From the NCBI RefSeq assembly GCF_022376445.1, contig NW_025954971.1, forward strand, positions 545,856 through 609,855: DNA of 64,000 nucleotides. The letters run 5' to 3'. Positions 45,708-57,450 of this stretch are shown one piece after another. The notes beneath the pieces were generated by a model that did no database searches, had not been told where the DNA came from, and worked only from the letters and a program-made list of their open reading frames with translations. A program made the translations under genes and the position numbers. Source of the stretch: Fomitopsis serialis (taxonomy: Eukaryota; Basidiomycota; Agaricomycetes; Polyporales; Fomitopsidaceae). Position 1 is the stretch's first letter; each line of letters opens with the position of its first letter.

Positions 45708-48107
45708 CGAACAGCAGCCACCCCCGCGCGACATGCGTGGCCCGCCACGGTTGGGCCCGCCGTCGCGTCCGCCGCCGCTCGGTGCACAGACGGTCGGCCG
45801 AGGCCCCGCGCAGCCGTGGGCGGTGTGCGCCACTGGGCGGGACAGATGCATACGGCGATCGCCAGGTACGCGTGCGCGATCGCATCACCCGCCTATCCCC
45901 GCGCGCTCCTCCCGCCTTCTCCTTCTCCATCTGTACCGATCCCCACCGTGCCCGCCTGCACCCTCCGTCCGCAACGAGCTCTTCTCTGCCCGCGCGTCCT
46001 GGTTAGCGCACCGCTACACGGCGACAATGGCTGCCATCCGCGTCGAGGCCCACGTCCAGAAAAACTTCCACCGCGTCGATCGCAACGACCCGGTGCTCGC
46101 CCCACCCCCAGGCCCGTACGTCCCTCCAGCCGCCATCCATGCGCTCGACCGTCATCCGTACGCTGCCCCGCTCGGCCCCAGTCCTAAAGGCGTCACACAC
46201 CGGCCCATACCTGCGAGCTGCGCGCGCTCCCCTGCGGAGGGGACTGGCCGCGAACTTGAAGCCTGGTTAGGAGAAGGCTCCCGTGATTTCTTGTCGCCCT
46301 GGGTAGACCGCGGTGCGTCCGTGTCCACGTACGTGCTTCTCCGCTCCGTCTGCGCCCCCGCCCGAGCAGACGGACGTCAAGCAGCTCGCAAACCCGACGG
46401 ACGACTCACAGGAACAGAAGAGCGAGGGCGCCGCGCGCCGGGCCATGCGCACGAGGCCGGGGACCGTGGCGTTCCGTACGCACTGTATGTCGTGCAGGTG
46501 CCAGACGAGCGCGCCGAGTTGCACGGCCTCCGTGGGGGTGCACGGGCGGGTGCGCGTCGAGTGCGCATGGCTGGCTGGTTCATAGCTGGACCGGACTGGG
46601 GAGTGCACGCCAGACTTGTGTGCGCCACGCTTGTGTGGTCCGGCGCCGAACCACTCTCTGCCAAGCACTGCGCCCGTCCACCGTGGCATCTCAGTGTCCA
46701 TCGCAGAGACCCACACCCGCGACGCACAGTGCACGACCTCCCATCCGGACTGCAGGCCCCTCCGCGAACGAACGACCGCCGCCGCGTCGCGCGCCCACTG
46801 CCGCTGCATCGTACGCACGTACTACTACGTCCCCGCTAAGCTAAGCGACGCGCACACAGCCCGATCCGCGAGAAGCGGCCCAGTGGCCCCGCTAGGCCGA
46901 TCCACCAAAGCCCGCTGGGGTTCTCTGGAGAGCCTTCTAGTCGCACAGACGATCGTAATCGCAAACGCGCCCCCTCCCCCTGGCACGTCGTGGTACGTAC
47001 GCGGCTGTGTGGTTATTCTGCGGGTGTGCTGATGCACGGGCATGATCTGATTCGCACCGCGTTTCCTTCAAGTGCTTCCTGCCCTCAGGCTCTCGATGGG
47101 CGTGCTGGGCTAGCCGACGGCAGGGTTGGCATGGGTCGGGGTCGTGCACCCACCTGCGCTCGAACGTCTACTTACGTAGGGAGGGGAGGGGTGCGCCCGG
47201 CGGCACGTACGATCACGCACCCTACCGCGGGCCCGAGCTGCGTACTCCCCATATCAACAGTTAGATCTCACACGGCGCCGGCCTGCGCGAAGTCCAAGCA
47301 CGCCGCTCGTCGACGGGAGTGACTTGGGCGCCCTCCCCGCTCAGGCAAGCGCAGCCCGCCGCGGCGGGTCCGATCTCCCATCCGCATCAGCGATCGCAGT
47401 GCAGGTCCCAGTCCCGAGTCTCCGCACAGATTCGCCCAGTTCGAAGTGTCATGGCATGCAGGCTTCGAGCTCGCCGTCAGCCTTAGGCATCTGTATCAGG
47501 CCCAGGGACGACCGCGCGACTGTGCGATTGGATGGAAGGCACAGGGCGTCCCGGACTCGGACTCGAAGGCGACTCGTCTGTAGTAGCACTGGCACTCCAT
47601 GTGTATTGATAACAGACGAGACCATTGACAAGACTACTACATATCTGCGCAGAAGGGGAATGGGGACTCGGGTGTCGAAACTGAGTACGGACTCGGGAGG
47701 GGCCCGACGGCGAGGGCTACCGGCGGAACCGACGACGGACGCCAATCTGAGTCGTTTGACTCTTTGAGAACGGGAGAAGGCCAGGCGGGGCGCGATGTTG
47801 CTGCGCGGCCTGGGTATAGGGGGAGGGGGAAGGCGCTGCTGAGGAGGTGGGCTGGGCGATGAGTGGGGGCGCGGTCCGTGACTCGGATCAGAGAATGGTG
47901 GCGGCGGGTCCCAGTACATACATAGCAGCGCACGGACAATGACACCGTGCCGAACACGCACACTAAGCAGGGCCAATTATCATAGCATCCCAAACCGCGA
48001 CTACTACATACTGCAAATCCAAGTCAACACCCATCGCCGCAGCCCGGACGCACGCACGCACCAACGAAAATACAAATATAAGCCCACCCGGCGCGGCGGT
48101 GCAGGGC
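45708..48107. other. GC-rich stretch with one doubtful gene start
   Basis: A CT-rich leader precedes an ATG at 46027 (MAAIRVEAHVQKNFHRVDRN...), which looks like a normal fungal gene start, but I cannot follow exons further or name a family. The long frame 45610-46839 is explained by the high GC content. Nothing else is recognised up to the VPS29 gene. Confidence 0.3.
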
Positions 48108-49029
48108 TCACCAGACGCTCTGCTGCTGGGGCGGCGCGGGGCTGCTCGGGATGCTCTGCGGGAGGACGGTGCTCCGGGCCGCCTCCTTGAACGCGTCCGT
48201 GTCCTTGCGGTACTCGATCTTCTCGACGCGCAAGCGCTGTCTAGTGGAACGCGGTGTCTGGCTGGGATTCTGCGGAGGCGGGGAATGCACAGAGGCGTAC
48301 TGTTTCGCGGCCCAGGGATGCAGCGAATTCGCGTGCATCAGGGCGGCGCGGGTATCGCGAGACGGGCAGAGTAGGCAGCCAAGCTCCACCGCGCGAGGGC
48401 TGGACGAGTCTATCCGCACACAGACGGCAGGTCACAGAACCGAAAAATCACCCATTGACGGAGCCTATCCACCCCCCGTCGCGGACCCAGGGTTCACGAA
48501 AAAGCGGTTGTCATACTCGACCGCCTGGAATCTGCGGGATGGACATGCATGAGAGCGGAGCGCCGCCCCGGAAGAGGGCGCACGCACGTATGTGTATGCC
48601 CCGAGATCGGCACGTCGACGTCCAGCTGCCGCGCGATGGCGTTGAGCGAGTCGAGGTCGCCCGTCGGTATGCACTGGTGCCCGTGCACGACGTCAATCCG
48701 GATCGGCGCGTGCGTCACCGTCGCCGACAGCGGGAAGTTGCTCTGCCCTCGCCCGCATCCTCATCAGCGCACACCATACACCCACAGGGGAAACGCGAAC
48801 ACACCTCGTCGTAGTCGCCGCGGACGACGTGCACGTCGGGCGCGACGCTGCGGAGGTACTCGAAGGTCTCGCGGTCGCAGACGTTGCCCGTGCAGAGGAT
48901 CTGCTGGATCTTGCCGGGCACGAGGAGCTTCTTGAACTTGGCGGGGAGGGCGTGCACCCTGTGCGGGATGTGGAGGTCGCCGATGACGAGCACGAGCACG
49001 ATCGCTACGGTGGGCGCATTGTCGGGGTG
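48108..49029 (-). CDS. VPS29: VPS29-like retromer subunit, start and one internal segment in doubt
   Basis: VPS29 is a metallophosphoesterase-fold subunit of retromer, which sorts cargo from endosomes. Exons end or start at 48805, 48742-48588 and from 48531. The sequence reads [83 protein letters not shown], then [16 protein letters not shown]. The end [11 protein letters not shown] and the final QSVW are also typical. Two oddities stand out. The stretch normally coding for the FALMDIQ and VVTYVYQL strands is not found between 48480 and 48270. No usable in-frame ATG lies between the conserved start and the transposon at 49148; the first in-frame ATG (49209) is inside that element. The gene may be damaged. 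Confidence 0.8.
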
Positions 49030-49147
49030 GTCGTGGGTGGACGGTTCGCGGCGGGTCGAGCAGAGCGGCGCGGTGGCTGCGCCGTGCCCCGGGTGGGGAT
49101 GCGCAATGGGCCCGCAAAATAGCCTTAGCGCGCGGCCTAACGCCTTA

Positions 49148-49362
49148 CTGTATCGGGCCGGGATCTCGGCCAGACAGGGTACTCGGTCAGTCGACCACCA
49201 TGGGCTCATTCCTAAAGTTAATTACAAGAAAAACATATCAGGAGGTAGAGGAGGATTGTGAGAGACGACTGGTATGCGTAATCTGTCGTAAGACTGGGAA
49301 CTGAGCCTACGGCACTCGACTGACCGAGTACCATGTCCGGCCGAGATCCCGGCCCGATACAG
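49148..49362. mobile_element. 215-bp MITE with TA target duplication
   Basis: The element has terminal inverted repeats of about 47 bp that begin CTGTATCGGGCCGGGATCTC and extend imperfectly to about 60 bp. TA lies on both sides (49146-49147 and 49363-49364). Size, repeats and the TA pair fit a Tc1/mariner-type non-autonomous element. It lies exactly between VPS29 and the inverted allantoinase copy. A fragment with the same core (GGCCGGGATCTCGG) occurs near 60135. Confidence 0.85.
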
Positions 49363-49430
49363 TAGTCTCTTATCTGATCTAAATCGTACAGACTGGATTA
49401 TGCTTTCCCTCCGTCGACAAAGTCGCTGCG

Positions 49431-51070
49431 ATGGCCTCTCAACGCGTATCTTTTGAGGAAAATGTTTTGTCTACGGTAGCCTGAAGCCGGCCACCGTCGT
49501 CGTAGACGCCGCGGCAGGCAAGATCACTGAAGTCCATGACGATGTACGCGACCAGGCGAGCTTTCCAGACGTGGAGCACGCCAACTGGATCGATGCTGGA
49601 GACAAGTGCATTCTCCCCGGTCTCGTAGAGTGGGTCATTTCCAGCCGGGAAATCTGCACGCAGCTCATGAAGCCGGAACCAGCGTCCATGTCCACCTCAA
49701 CGAGCCAGGCCGGACGGACTGGGAAGGATTCTGGACGGGCACGCGTGCTGCGGCGTCTGGCGGTGTCACGACAGTCGTGGATATGCCCTTGAATTCCATT
49801 CCTCCGACCACGACGGTGGCGAACCTCGAGGAGAAACGTGCGGCTGCGAAGGGTCAGTGCTGGACGGATGTCGCCTTCTGGGGCGGTGTGATTCCCGGAA
49901 ACCAGGTAAGGCGTCCGCCCTTCCACACTACCGAGCATGTCTACTCACGGGAGCAGCATGGCAGGCTCATTTACGACCACTGATCGATGCTGGCGTGAAA
50001 GGCTTCAAGTGCTTCCTGATCGAGAGCGGTGTGGACGTATGTTCTGTTACTAGTCCACCGCACTCCGCCCTCTCATGCCTTGGCAGGAATTCCCGTGTGT
50101 GAATGAGACGGATCTCCGACTCGCCATGGACCAACTGAGGGTGTGTCCATTCCGCGAGCCATGACCCGCACTTTTATAATGACATACCGCATACAGGACG
50201 CACCTACCGTCCTCTGCTTTCACGCCGAGCTCGACAAACACAGCCATCCAGCCCCCACCACAGATCCAACGGAGTACAACACGTTCCTCACGTCGCGCCC
50301 TCAGCAGCTCGAAGTCGACGCCATCGCGCTCATCACGACCCTCCAGAAGCAATACCCCTCCCTCCGGCTACACATCGTCCACCTCTCCGCCGCCTCCGCG
50401 CTCCCGCTGATCCGCGCTGCCAAAGCGTCGGGCCTCCCACTGACGGTCGAGACGTGTTTTCACTACCTCTGCCTAAACGCAGAGCAGATCCCCGCCGGCC
50501 GCCCCGAGTTCAAGTACTGCCCACCCGTGCGCGAGGAGGGCAACCGCGCCGCGCTGTGGGATGCGCTGCTAGAGGGTACAATCGACTGTGTCGTGAGCGA
50601 CCACAGCCCGTGCGTTGCGAGTCTGAAAAGGTTGGAGGACGGGGACATCATGAAGGCGTGGGGCGGTATCAGTACGCTCGGGCTGGGGTTGAGTTTGTTG
50701 TGGACGGAGGGGAAGAAGCACGGCGTGGGGATCGAGAGGATCATAGAGTGGTGCGCGGTGAGAACGGCGAAGCATGCGGGTTTGGCCGGGAGGAAGGGCG
50801 CGCTGGAGGTGGGGTACGACGCGGATCTGATCGTCTGGGATCCGAAGGAGGAGTTCACGGTAGGCCGTCCTCCCTGTCAGACTCTGTCGGGAAGCTGAAT
50901 GCTGTGCGCAGGTGACAAGGGAGTCGTTGAACTTCAAGAATAAGCTCACCCCGTACGAGGGCCTGAAAGTGCAGGGACGAGTGCAGGAGACCTACGTACG
51001 AGGCCAGCTCGTGTACGACCGTGCGGGTGGTACGTTCGAAGGGTTGCAACCCGTCGGGCAGCTACTATAG
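49431..51070 (+). pseudogene. Allantoinase second copy, frameshift near the start
   Basis: It has the same six-exon layout as the gene at 31-33 kb: 49431-49629, 49683-49905, 49965-50036, 50087-50140, 50197-50859 and 50912-51070. All splice sites are kept and the catalytic motifs are present. In the first exon the sequence after MASQRV differs and one T is missing in the run before CTACGG, so the frame reaches TGA within about 17 codons. An unseen upstream start could bypass this, but no other Met in the right frame precedes the HVH site in this exon. It is probably inactive, and young, given how little else has changed. Confidence 0.75.
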
Positions 51071-51164
51071 CTTCGGACCCAAAGGGACACGAATATGAAC
51101 GATAAATCTCTGTATGTACTGCAGATGCTTAAACACAGACTAACTGCACAGGTGCTCCCAAACT

Positions 51165-52088
51165 TCAATGATCACGCCGCATCTTGTCGCGCAGCCGCAT
51201 GAGCGCCTTTCCGAGCTCGTTCCTTCCTTGACCATCGTGTCCACATCCCCAGAAGGAGTCGACCTGTTTGGATGATGAGCGTCGGGCCTAGTCATCGCGA
51301 GCAAGGTCCATACCGGACTGTCCTCAATGAGTTCGGCATCACCCGTTCCAAGGAGCATGTCTCTCAACTCCGAATGCTGGGTGAACTTGGCCTCAAGACC
51401 GCGTCCATGACGCCCACGTTGACATCAAACCAGTCCGTGCGCTGGAATTTACGATATCGCCCCGCTTCCTCGAGGGCAGCGCGGGCGCTAGGGAGGTGGC
51501 GGATTCGTTCAGCTAGTTCTGGCTGAGTGTCTATGAACTTGTGAGCTTGGAAAACTGTATGCGATCCGTGGCTTAATGAGAGGGCTGATAGCTGTTCACT
51601 AGATCTGAATGGACGTACGGTGCTCCGCGGTCGGGTACCGGTTGTTATCCCAGTGCATAGGAGTCCCGGCGAAGTTAGTAAATCTGAAAAGGTCGGTCAA
51701 GTTCGCCTTTGTATGTTCACATAGAACATGAAGACATACTCATAAGATGGGTCGTGACGGTGATAGAAGAGGATTGGGACGGTAACTTTTGCCTCAGGCA
51801 AGGGCAAATGTGGCTCGGGAGAAACCGCCCGCGGATGCACTGGGGCAAGGCGCTCGCCTTCATTGACTCCGCGTCCGTCTGCGAGACCAGATCAGAACTG
51901 GTTTTCGCCACTTTGGCCCCCACCACACACCTCGTCTTTGTGTCTCATATTGATGTCCGCGGGACTGGGCGATCGCTCAGAGCGGTGTCTGCGTGACTCG
52001 GCTGAGGCCGACGTGGTTCCCTGACTGCGACGTTGACTCGGATGCGCTCGAGTCGATCTCGTTGACTCGTTGCTGCCTGAAGGCCTCT
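51165..52088 (-). pseudogene. NADAR gene NAD-9, 5'-truncated copy of NAD-8
   Basis: This is the inverted copy of NAD-8. It carries the linker, FYHRHDPSYE, YPTAEH, FQAHKF, RTDWYDVN, the same missing G after VMDAVL, and VDSFWGCGHDG. Here the last exon ends in the normal place (RRDH, TGA at 51165-51167), which shows that the extended end of NAD-8 is a later stop loss. The membrane segment and start codon are lost at the duplication edge (52088). Confidence 0.85.
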
Positions 52089-52096
52089 AGCTAACC

Positions 52097-54388
52097 CCGC
52101 CCCCGCCCCCGCACTCATCCTCGCCTTCATTGCCACTGCCCCCGCCCCGGGAATACTGTACCGCGCATCCCGGCCGACTGCTCGGTCATCTCTATTTATC
52201 CTTGTCATATTACCGCCTGCCCGCTTCCACATCCCTGTCTCCCTCTCGCTCGGTTTCTCTTTATCTCTGTCTCTTTGCGTCCGCGTTCGGATCGTTGGTT
52301 GGGACACTTGCGGCTCGGTTCGGTTACTTATTAAGTTTGGGCGTGTCATTATCGGTTCAGTTGCATCCCTCCCCACCCCACCCCCACGTCTCTCTCTCTC
52401 TCTCTCCCTCGCTCGCTCGTCGCATCCCGCCCAGTACCATACCTGCATCGTACACACATATATACACTCGTGTCCTTCTCCCGCCGGCCCGCCCGTGAGT
52501 AAGTAGTAAGTCGCAGTGAAACTCGAAACTCTGAAACGGCCGTCGCGTCGTGCCCTCCGCGCGCGGTGCGAATGCAGCCACGGCAGGCGCGCGGTGCTTC
52601 TAAGTAGCGTGCGCGCGCCCCGCCAGTGCGAGTGCGCGGCGCGCGCTGCCACATCCCGTCGGCGTCATGACATAGCCCGAGCCCGACCTGACACTGGCAG
52701 CGAAGGGACGGCCGTCGACGTCTGGCAGTGGCGTCGTCGCGACGGTAACGCTGCTCACTCCTCGCTGGTCGCGCACGGACCGCGGCCCCCTGTGGCGCAC
52801 ACGGCAGGGCGGTCCAGGGACGCACGCACGGTATGTCCAGACACACCCCGGCTCTTGGTCCTGACCGGGATTGCGGATAGAGGGGATGCTATGGGTCGGG
52901 GTGGCGCGGCCTGCAGTGTCCGCTGCACTCGGAGCGGGAGCCAGGCACGGAGCAGGTCGAGCGGGCGCGGTGGCTGAGGCGGGAGGGCGCGGTGGCTGAG
53001 GCGGGAGGGCGCGCGCGCGGACTGCTCCCGGGCGCGGCGTCGGGGCTGCGGACCTGATGGCGCGGCGCGGACGCGAGATCGACGGCGGTGCCGATCGGGG
53101 CGACGTGTGGCGCAGGTTCCTCAGACTGATGCGTGGACAGGACGCTGGGAGCCCCGCGCTGCCGCCTCCCCGCCAGCTGTCGCGCTCGCTACGCGGGCCT
53201 CGGTCTGTCCGGTGCTGTGACGACGGTGGCGAGTGTCGCTGCGGTGCGGGTCGGTCGCGGTCGCGGTCGCGTGCCAGTGTGCGCCGTTGGGTGTACGGCC
53301 GTGCCAGTGTTCATGAATCCATCGGAGTCGCGCGACTGGCGGGGTGGCTTTTTCTTTTCTTACCCCGGGTTTGGCGTGCACAGGGCGGAGACATGCTGCG
53401 GCGGTCCCTTGGGAGTGGAACACGCCTGCGCGAATGTTCACTGTATCGGGGTCGGACGAGCGTCGTAATTATGCTGCTTGCATATTGGAGGCGCAGGGAC
53501 GGTCCAGTCCTGCGGTTCATTGATGCTCGGCCTCGGAGCCCATTCTGAAGCGATCATCGCGTTCACGGAGGGCAATGACCTGCATCAACAAAGGACAGAC
53601 GACCAATATGTGCGTGCCCAGATATTAATCTGCGAGGTAGGCTCGTGTCCCGCCGTTGATGGAGACTGACCTTTGCGAGCTGGGGTGCCGTTGGCGGCTA
53701 GCTGTGGCCACGGAGAGGCTGACGACTTGACCCTGGTTGACTTGCCCCGGCAGTAGGCTGTAGATAAACTGCCCTCGCGCGAATATTGATAACATCGCCC
53801 TCGCAGCAGCCCTCTGGACCGTCCAGACGAACGCAGCACCGAGTGGAGGAACACCGACGCAAGGCCGCGTGCGGCGGATGGACCGCAGAGCGGGGGGCGG
53901 GCGATGTCGGCCCCGCGAAGCATGCTACTGGGGTACACGCGGTACGTACGGTACGCGTCGCGCAGGCGACTACTACTACGGACTAGGACTGATGGGGTGT
54001 CGAGCAGGAGGAGGAGCACTGGGAGTTGCCGCCCGACGTGCCCGATATCGCGGTGCCTCCCAAATTGCAATTGCACGGCCGGGCCCTGCGCAACAGATTC
54101 GGACCGTGCAACGCGATCGTTGCGCCACGTCACGCTCTACATGCGCGCGCGGGCCCTGCCTCCTCACGCAGCCGCTTGCGACGCTGAGAGCGAATGGGCC
54201 GTGCGCGGGCACGCACGAGCGCAGGCAAGGACTCGACAAGGCGGCCCCCGTCGCGAAACCTGATACGCGCAAGCCTGCGTACATATGCAGTGCTGTTGGT
54301 TGCCAGACGGCGCGGCCCGCGCCAGATCCATCCTGGCCTCGAGGCTCCTCGAGGGGCTGCGAACCGCGCGAGCCTCGGAAGCCATTAG
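52097..54388 (+). repeat. Direct segmental duplication, copy 2
   Basis: This is the diverged copy of 43507-45707. It lacks the Zn(II)2Cys6 coding region, which ends upstream of copy 1. It contains CT-rich microsatellite sequence (around 52390-52420), absent or shorter in copy 1, and no conserved coding frame. Confidence 0.85.
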
Positions 54389-57029
54389 TGACAGGCATCA
54401 TCCACGTTCGTCTAATGGAGCGCTGACTAGCTGATCGAAGGACCCCGAATACTAGATCGATTTCAAGTCGAATTGAATACGGGCGAAATGAACCGAAGCG
54501 ACTGTCGATCGCTAATCAACCGAAGCGACTGCGCAATGAACCGAAGCGACTGTCAATCGCTAATCGCATCAGTTATTTATGAAACCATCACCTGATTCGC
54601 CACAAGCTAAGTAAAGTACAAGCGCAATCGACCATGACTCGAGACGAATGAATTACCTTGTGCATGGTTAAAGGCATCTATCAAGTGAGTGAGCAGGTGA
54701 GCAAACCGGAAGTGCTACTACCCGGGTACAAGACAGGGCTGGCGTCAGTCGAGCACAGCGTAGGCGGAGTCAAGTCCTCCGAAAGCGGGTGGGGTGGGGT
54801 GGTGCTTGTGGTTGGCCGGCTTAGGTGCGGACCATCACCAGAAACGAACACGCACACCCGTGCTGAAGAACGGTGTGAAACGCCGTGCGCATGAAGCGTG
54901 ATGGATGCCAGGGTGTGAGGTTAGTGGCGGGGGTGCGATGTGGAGGCCAAGTTCATGGATTACGCTTAGCAGAGCACCAGAGTCGGCGGCGGTGATGCCA
55001 GGCTACGTGACGACACCAGTGGGCTCGACGATGGTTTACAACGCATCGAGTCGCCCAGAGTGTCGCAGGGATCAGTACTGGAAGTCGGGTGAGAAGTGAC
55101 AAGATCAGCTCCCCGATGACCGGGAGAGCCGATGGCAGCGTGCGGACGCTCCGGCGGGTCCACAACTCTCCGGAGACGTGTACGCGTCTCCGGGGACGAC
55201 GTCTAGCGTAAAGAGCTGCGTCCGTGAGTGCAGGGCGCAGAGATGGGTGGCGGAGGGGAGGATATTACTATAACAGTGTTGGAAGGCAGCGTTGTGGTCG
55301 AGCTACCAAGCGATATGAGTGGACTTGACGGCGTGTTTCCACAAGGACGCGGGATCGCGAGGGTGATGAGCAAGGATAGCTTAAGTCAGTAAACAGGTGA
55401 GTAGGCGAGGCTAGACGTACGAGCAGACAGGCCAACGGCAATGGATAAGCAGAAAAAGGATAACCGTTGCTATCCTCGACAGTTCTGGATTCCCGTGCCT
55501 CCCCGGGCCCCGCACGCTCTCCGAGTATTGCACTCTCAGTGGCGCCTCGTTCCCATCCTCCCACAGTGATACAAGGACCGCCTTCAAGGCCGGCGCCCTC
55601 CGCAATCCTTTCGAATATGCGGGTTCGTGCCGGGCAGGAATGGATCAGTCGAGTCGGCACGCAAAGCAGTTATTATGAGCAACTATATGTAGCTAAACTC
55701 GGGCAACCGCTCACTATGCTAACAAGCTAGTAGTATGCGAATCAAGTGCGTGTGGGCGAGTGCAAGGTGGCGCAGACAGTAGCGAGATCGGTAAATACTT
55801 TTTGAGGTCCGCGCCTGTGACTCTAGGTCGCAACGTGGCTGGTTAGGTTGCGTGCGTGGGACCGTCAACTGAGTCTGGCTCTCAGTGGAGGGCGAGCCAA
55901 ATGCTACACGAAACCCCCCAGACCGCTAGCGGGATACCTGGAGACGACCTTGTCGACTGCCAGGCACAGCGTTGACCACGTGGGAAACGCAACACTCCAC
56001 CAAAAAAAAACAAATGCTACACGAAGGCTCGACTGTCGAAGGTAAGTCCTTGAGTCTTGGCAGTCACTGGTGTTCACCTCAATCTTCACAGCTAGTGCAT
56101 ACTCGAGGAAACATGACGAAGGATCTTATCCGCTCATCTCATTGCATTCGACTGTCTGTCTAGTATCTACCCAGTTTGCTCGCACTTGGACGGCCAAGTG
56201 CAAGCACAGGTGTGGTGGGAACGGCGAGAAAGTCAGTCGTCATACCCGTCATCTGTATACATAAGCATATGCAAATCGCTCGCCCCATTCACAGAACAGC
56301 ACGAGCCGCATCGCACGAGAGAGGACACGGCTCACTGCTCAGGGAGCAGACAGGAGGACAAGTGGACGGGGTAGGTGCCGCAGGCATGGCGGCGCAAACA
56401 GGTGGGGCTAAGAGGGCGACACGAGGACCGGAAATTGGGTCCTCGGCCTGCGTGTGCGCATTGACGATCATTCACAGGGACCGACTGTGTGACGCGTTCG
56501 CTCTGCGTACCGGGGAGGGATCTATGGGCCGGAAACATTGAATTAACTGTCTGCGTGAAGTTAGATGGCCGGCCCATCTGGCATAACTTACTTCCAGCCT
56601 TGTTGGGGTAGAGCAAACAGCCAGACAGTGGTGTGCTGAGAGGTTGGTCGGACGCGGCACGCGGAGCTGCCGGGTGGGCGGGCTGCGAGTATGCGCGGCG
56701 TGATTCGCGCACACACTGCTGATTGTCTGCCACGGATGCACGCAGGATGTATAGCATTGATGCACACTCGGTAGAATAGGACATGCATTTTAGTAATGAT
56801 ATTGAACAACCTGAACTGGCCACAACAGTACATGGAACGAACGGACTGCGGGCGGGTGGACGGGTGAAACGGAGAGGCGAGCGTCGAGCGTGCCAACGAC
56901 GACGGTGACCGACACGAGACGGTGGAGGTAGCAAGGAAAATCGACGGCGGGCGGGCCGTTCGCCGCTCGCTCGGCCGAAACTAACACTATGCTGCGATAG
57001 TCGGTCAGCCCGTGCCGCGCAAAGAGCAA
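54389..57029. other. Gene-poor stretch
   Basis: No protein motif or splice structure is recognised. A short direct repeat of the type AACCGAAGCGACTGTCGATCG occurs three times between 54490 and 54565. The rest holds only small frames. Confidence 0.45.
54494..54565 (+). repeat. Three short direct repeats
   Basis: AACCGAAGCGACTG followed by TCGATCGCTAATC or a shortened form occurs three times about 25 bp apart, just outside the end of segmental copy 2. Confidence 0.75.
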
Positions 57030-57450
57030 GCGAAGAGCAATCGAATTTCAGGGAAAGATTAAATAAAAAATGAATTGAAAGCGAAGCACGCTGGGCAGAG
57101 ACGAAGCGAAGAGCAATCGAATTTCAGCGAATTGTCAAATTGAGAGCGAAGCGCGCTGGGCAGAGACGAAACGAAGAGCAATCGAATTTTAGGGAAAGGT
57201 CAATAGACAATGAATTGAAAGCGAAGCGCGCTGGGCAGAGACGAAGCGAAGAGCAATCGAATTTTAGCAAAATGTCAATATAAATCAAATTGAGAGCGAA
57301 GCGCGCTGGGCACAGACGGAACGAAGAGCAATCGAATTTTAGGGAAAGGTCGATAGAAAATGAATTGAAAGCGAAGCGCGCTGGGCAGAGACGAAGCGAA
57401 GAGCAATCGAACTTTAGGGAAAAGTCAATAGAAATCGAATCAAAGCGTAA
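57030..57450. repeat. Minisatellite, about 75 bp x 6
   Basis: The marker GAAGAGCAATCGAA recurs at 57032, 57108, 57173, 57247, 57323 and 57398, giving spacings of 76, 65, 74, 76 and 75. Each unit also has GAAAGCGAAGCGCGCTGGGC. The period is near 25 codons, so frames stay open on both strands over much of the array. I see no start or splice context that would make it a gene. Confidence 0.9.

Larger units (their letters stand above)
49400..52088. repeat. Inverted segmental copy of 30370-33040 (allantoinase plus NADAR)
   Basis: The sequence is the near-identical reverse complement of 30.37-33.04 kb. One edge is about 30 bp upstream of the allantoinase ATG; the other cuts the first exon of the NADAR gene just after its membrane segment, at the AGGCCT near 30374 / 52085. 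Right after this edge the direct copy of 43.5 kb begins, so two duplicated pieces are joined within about 10 bp. Confidence 0.92.

Noticed and set aside
45069..46839. Long plus frames of 372 and 409 codons
   Set aside because: Arg/Pro/Ala-rich sequence expected from GC-rich DNA; not conserved in the duplicated copy at 53.8-54.4 kb.
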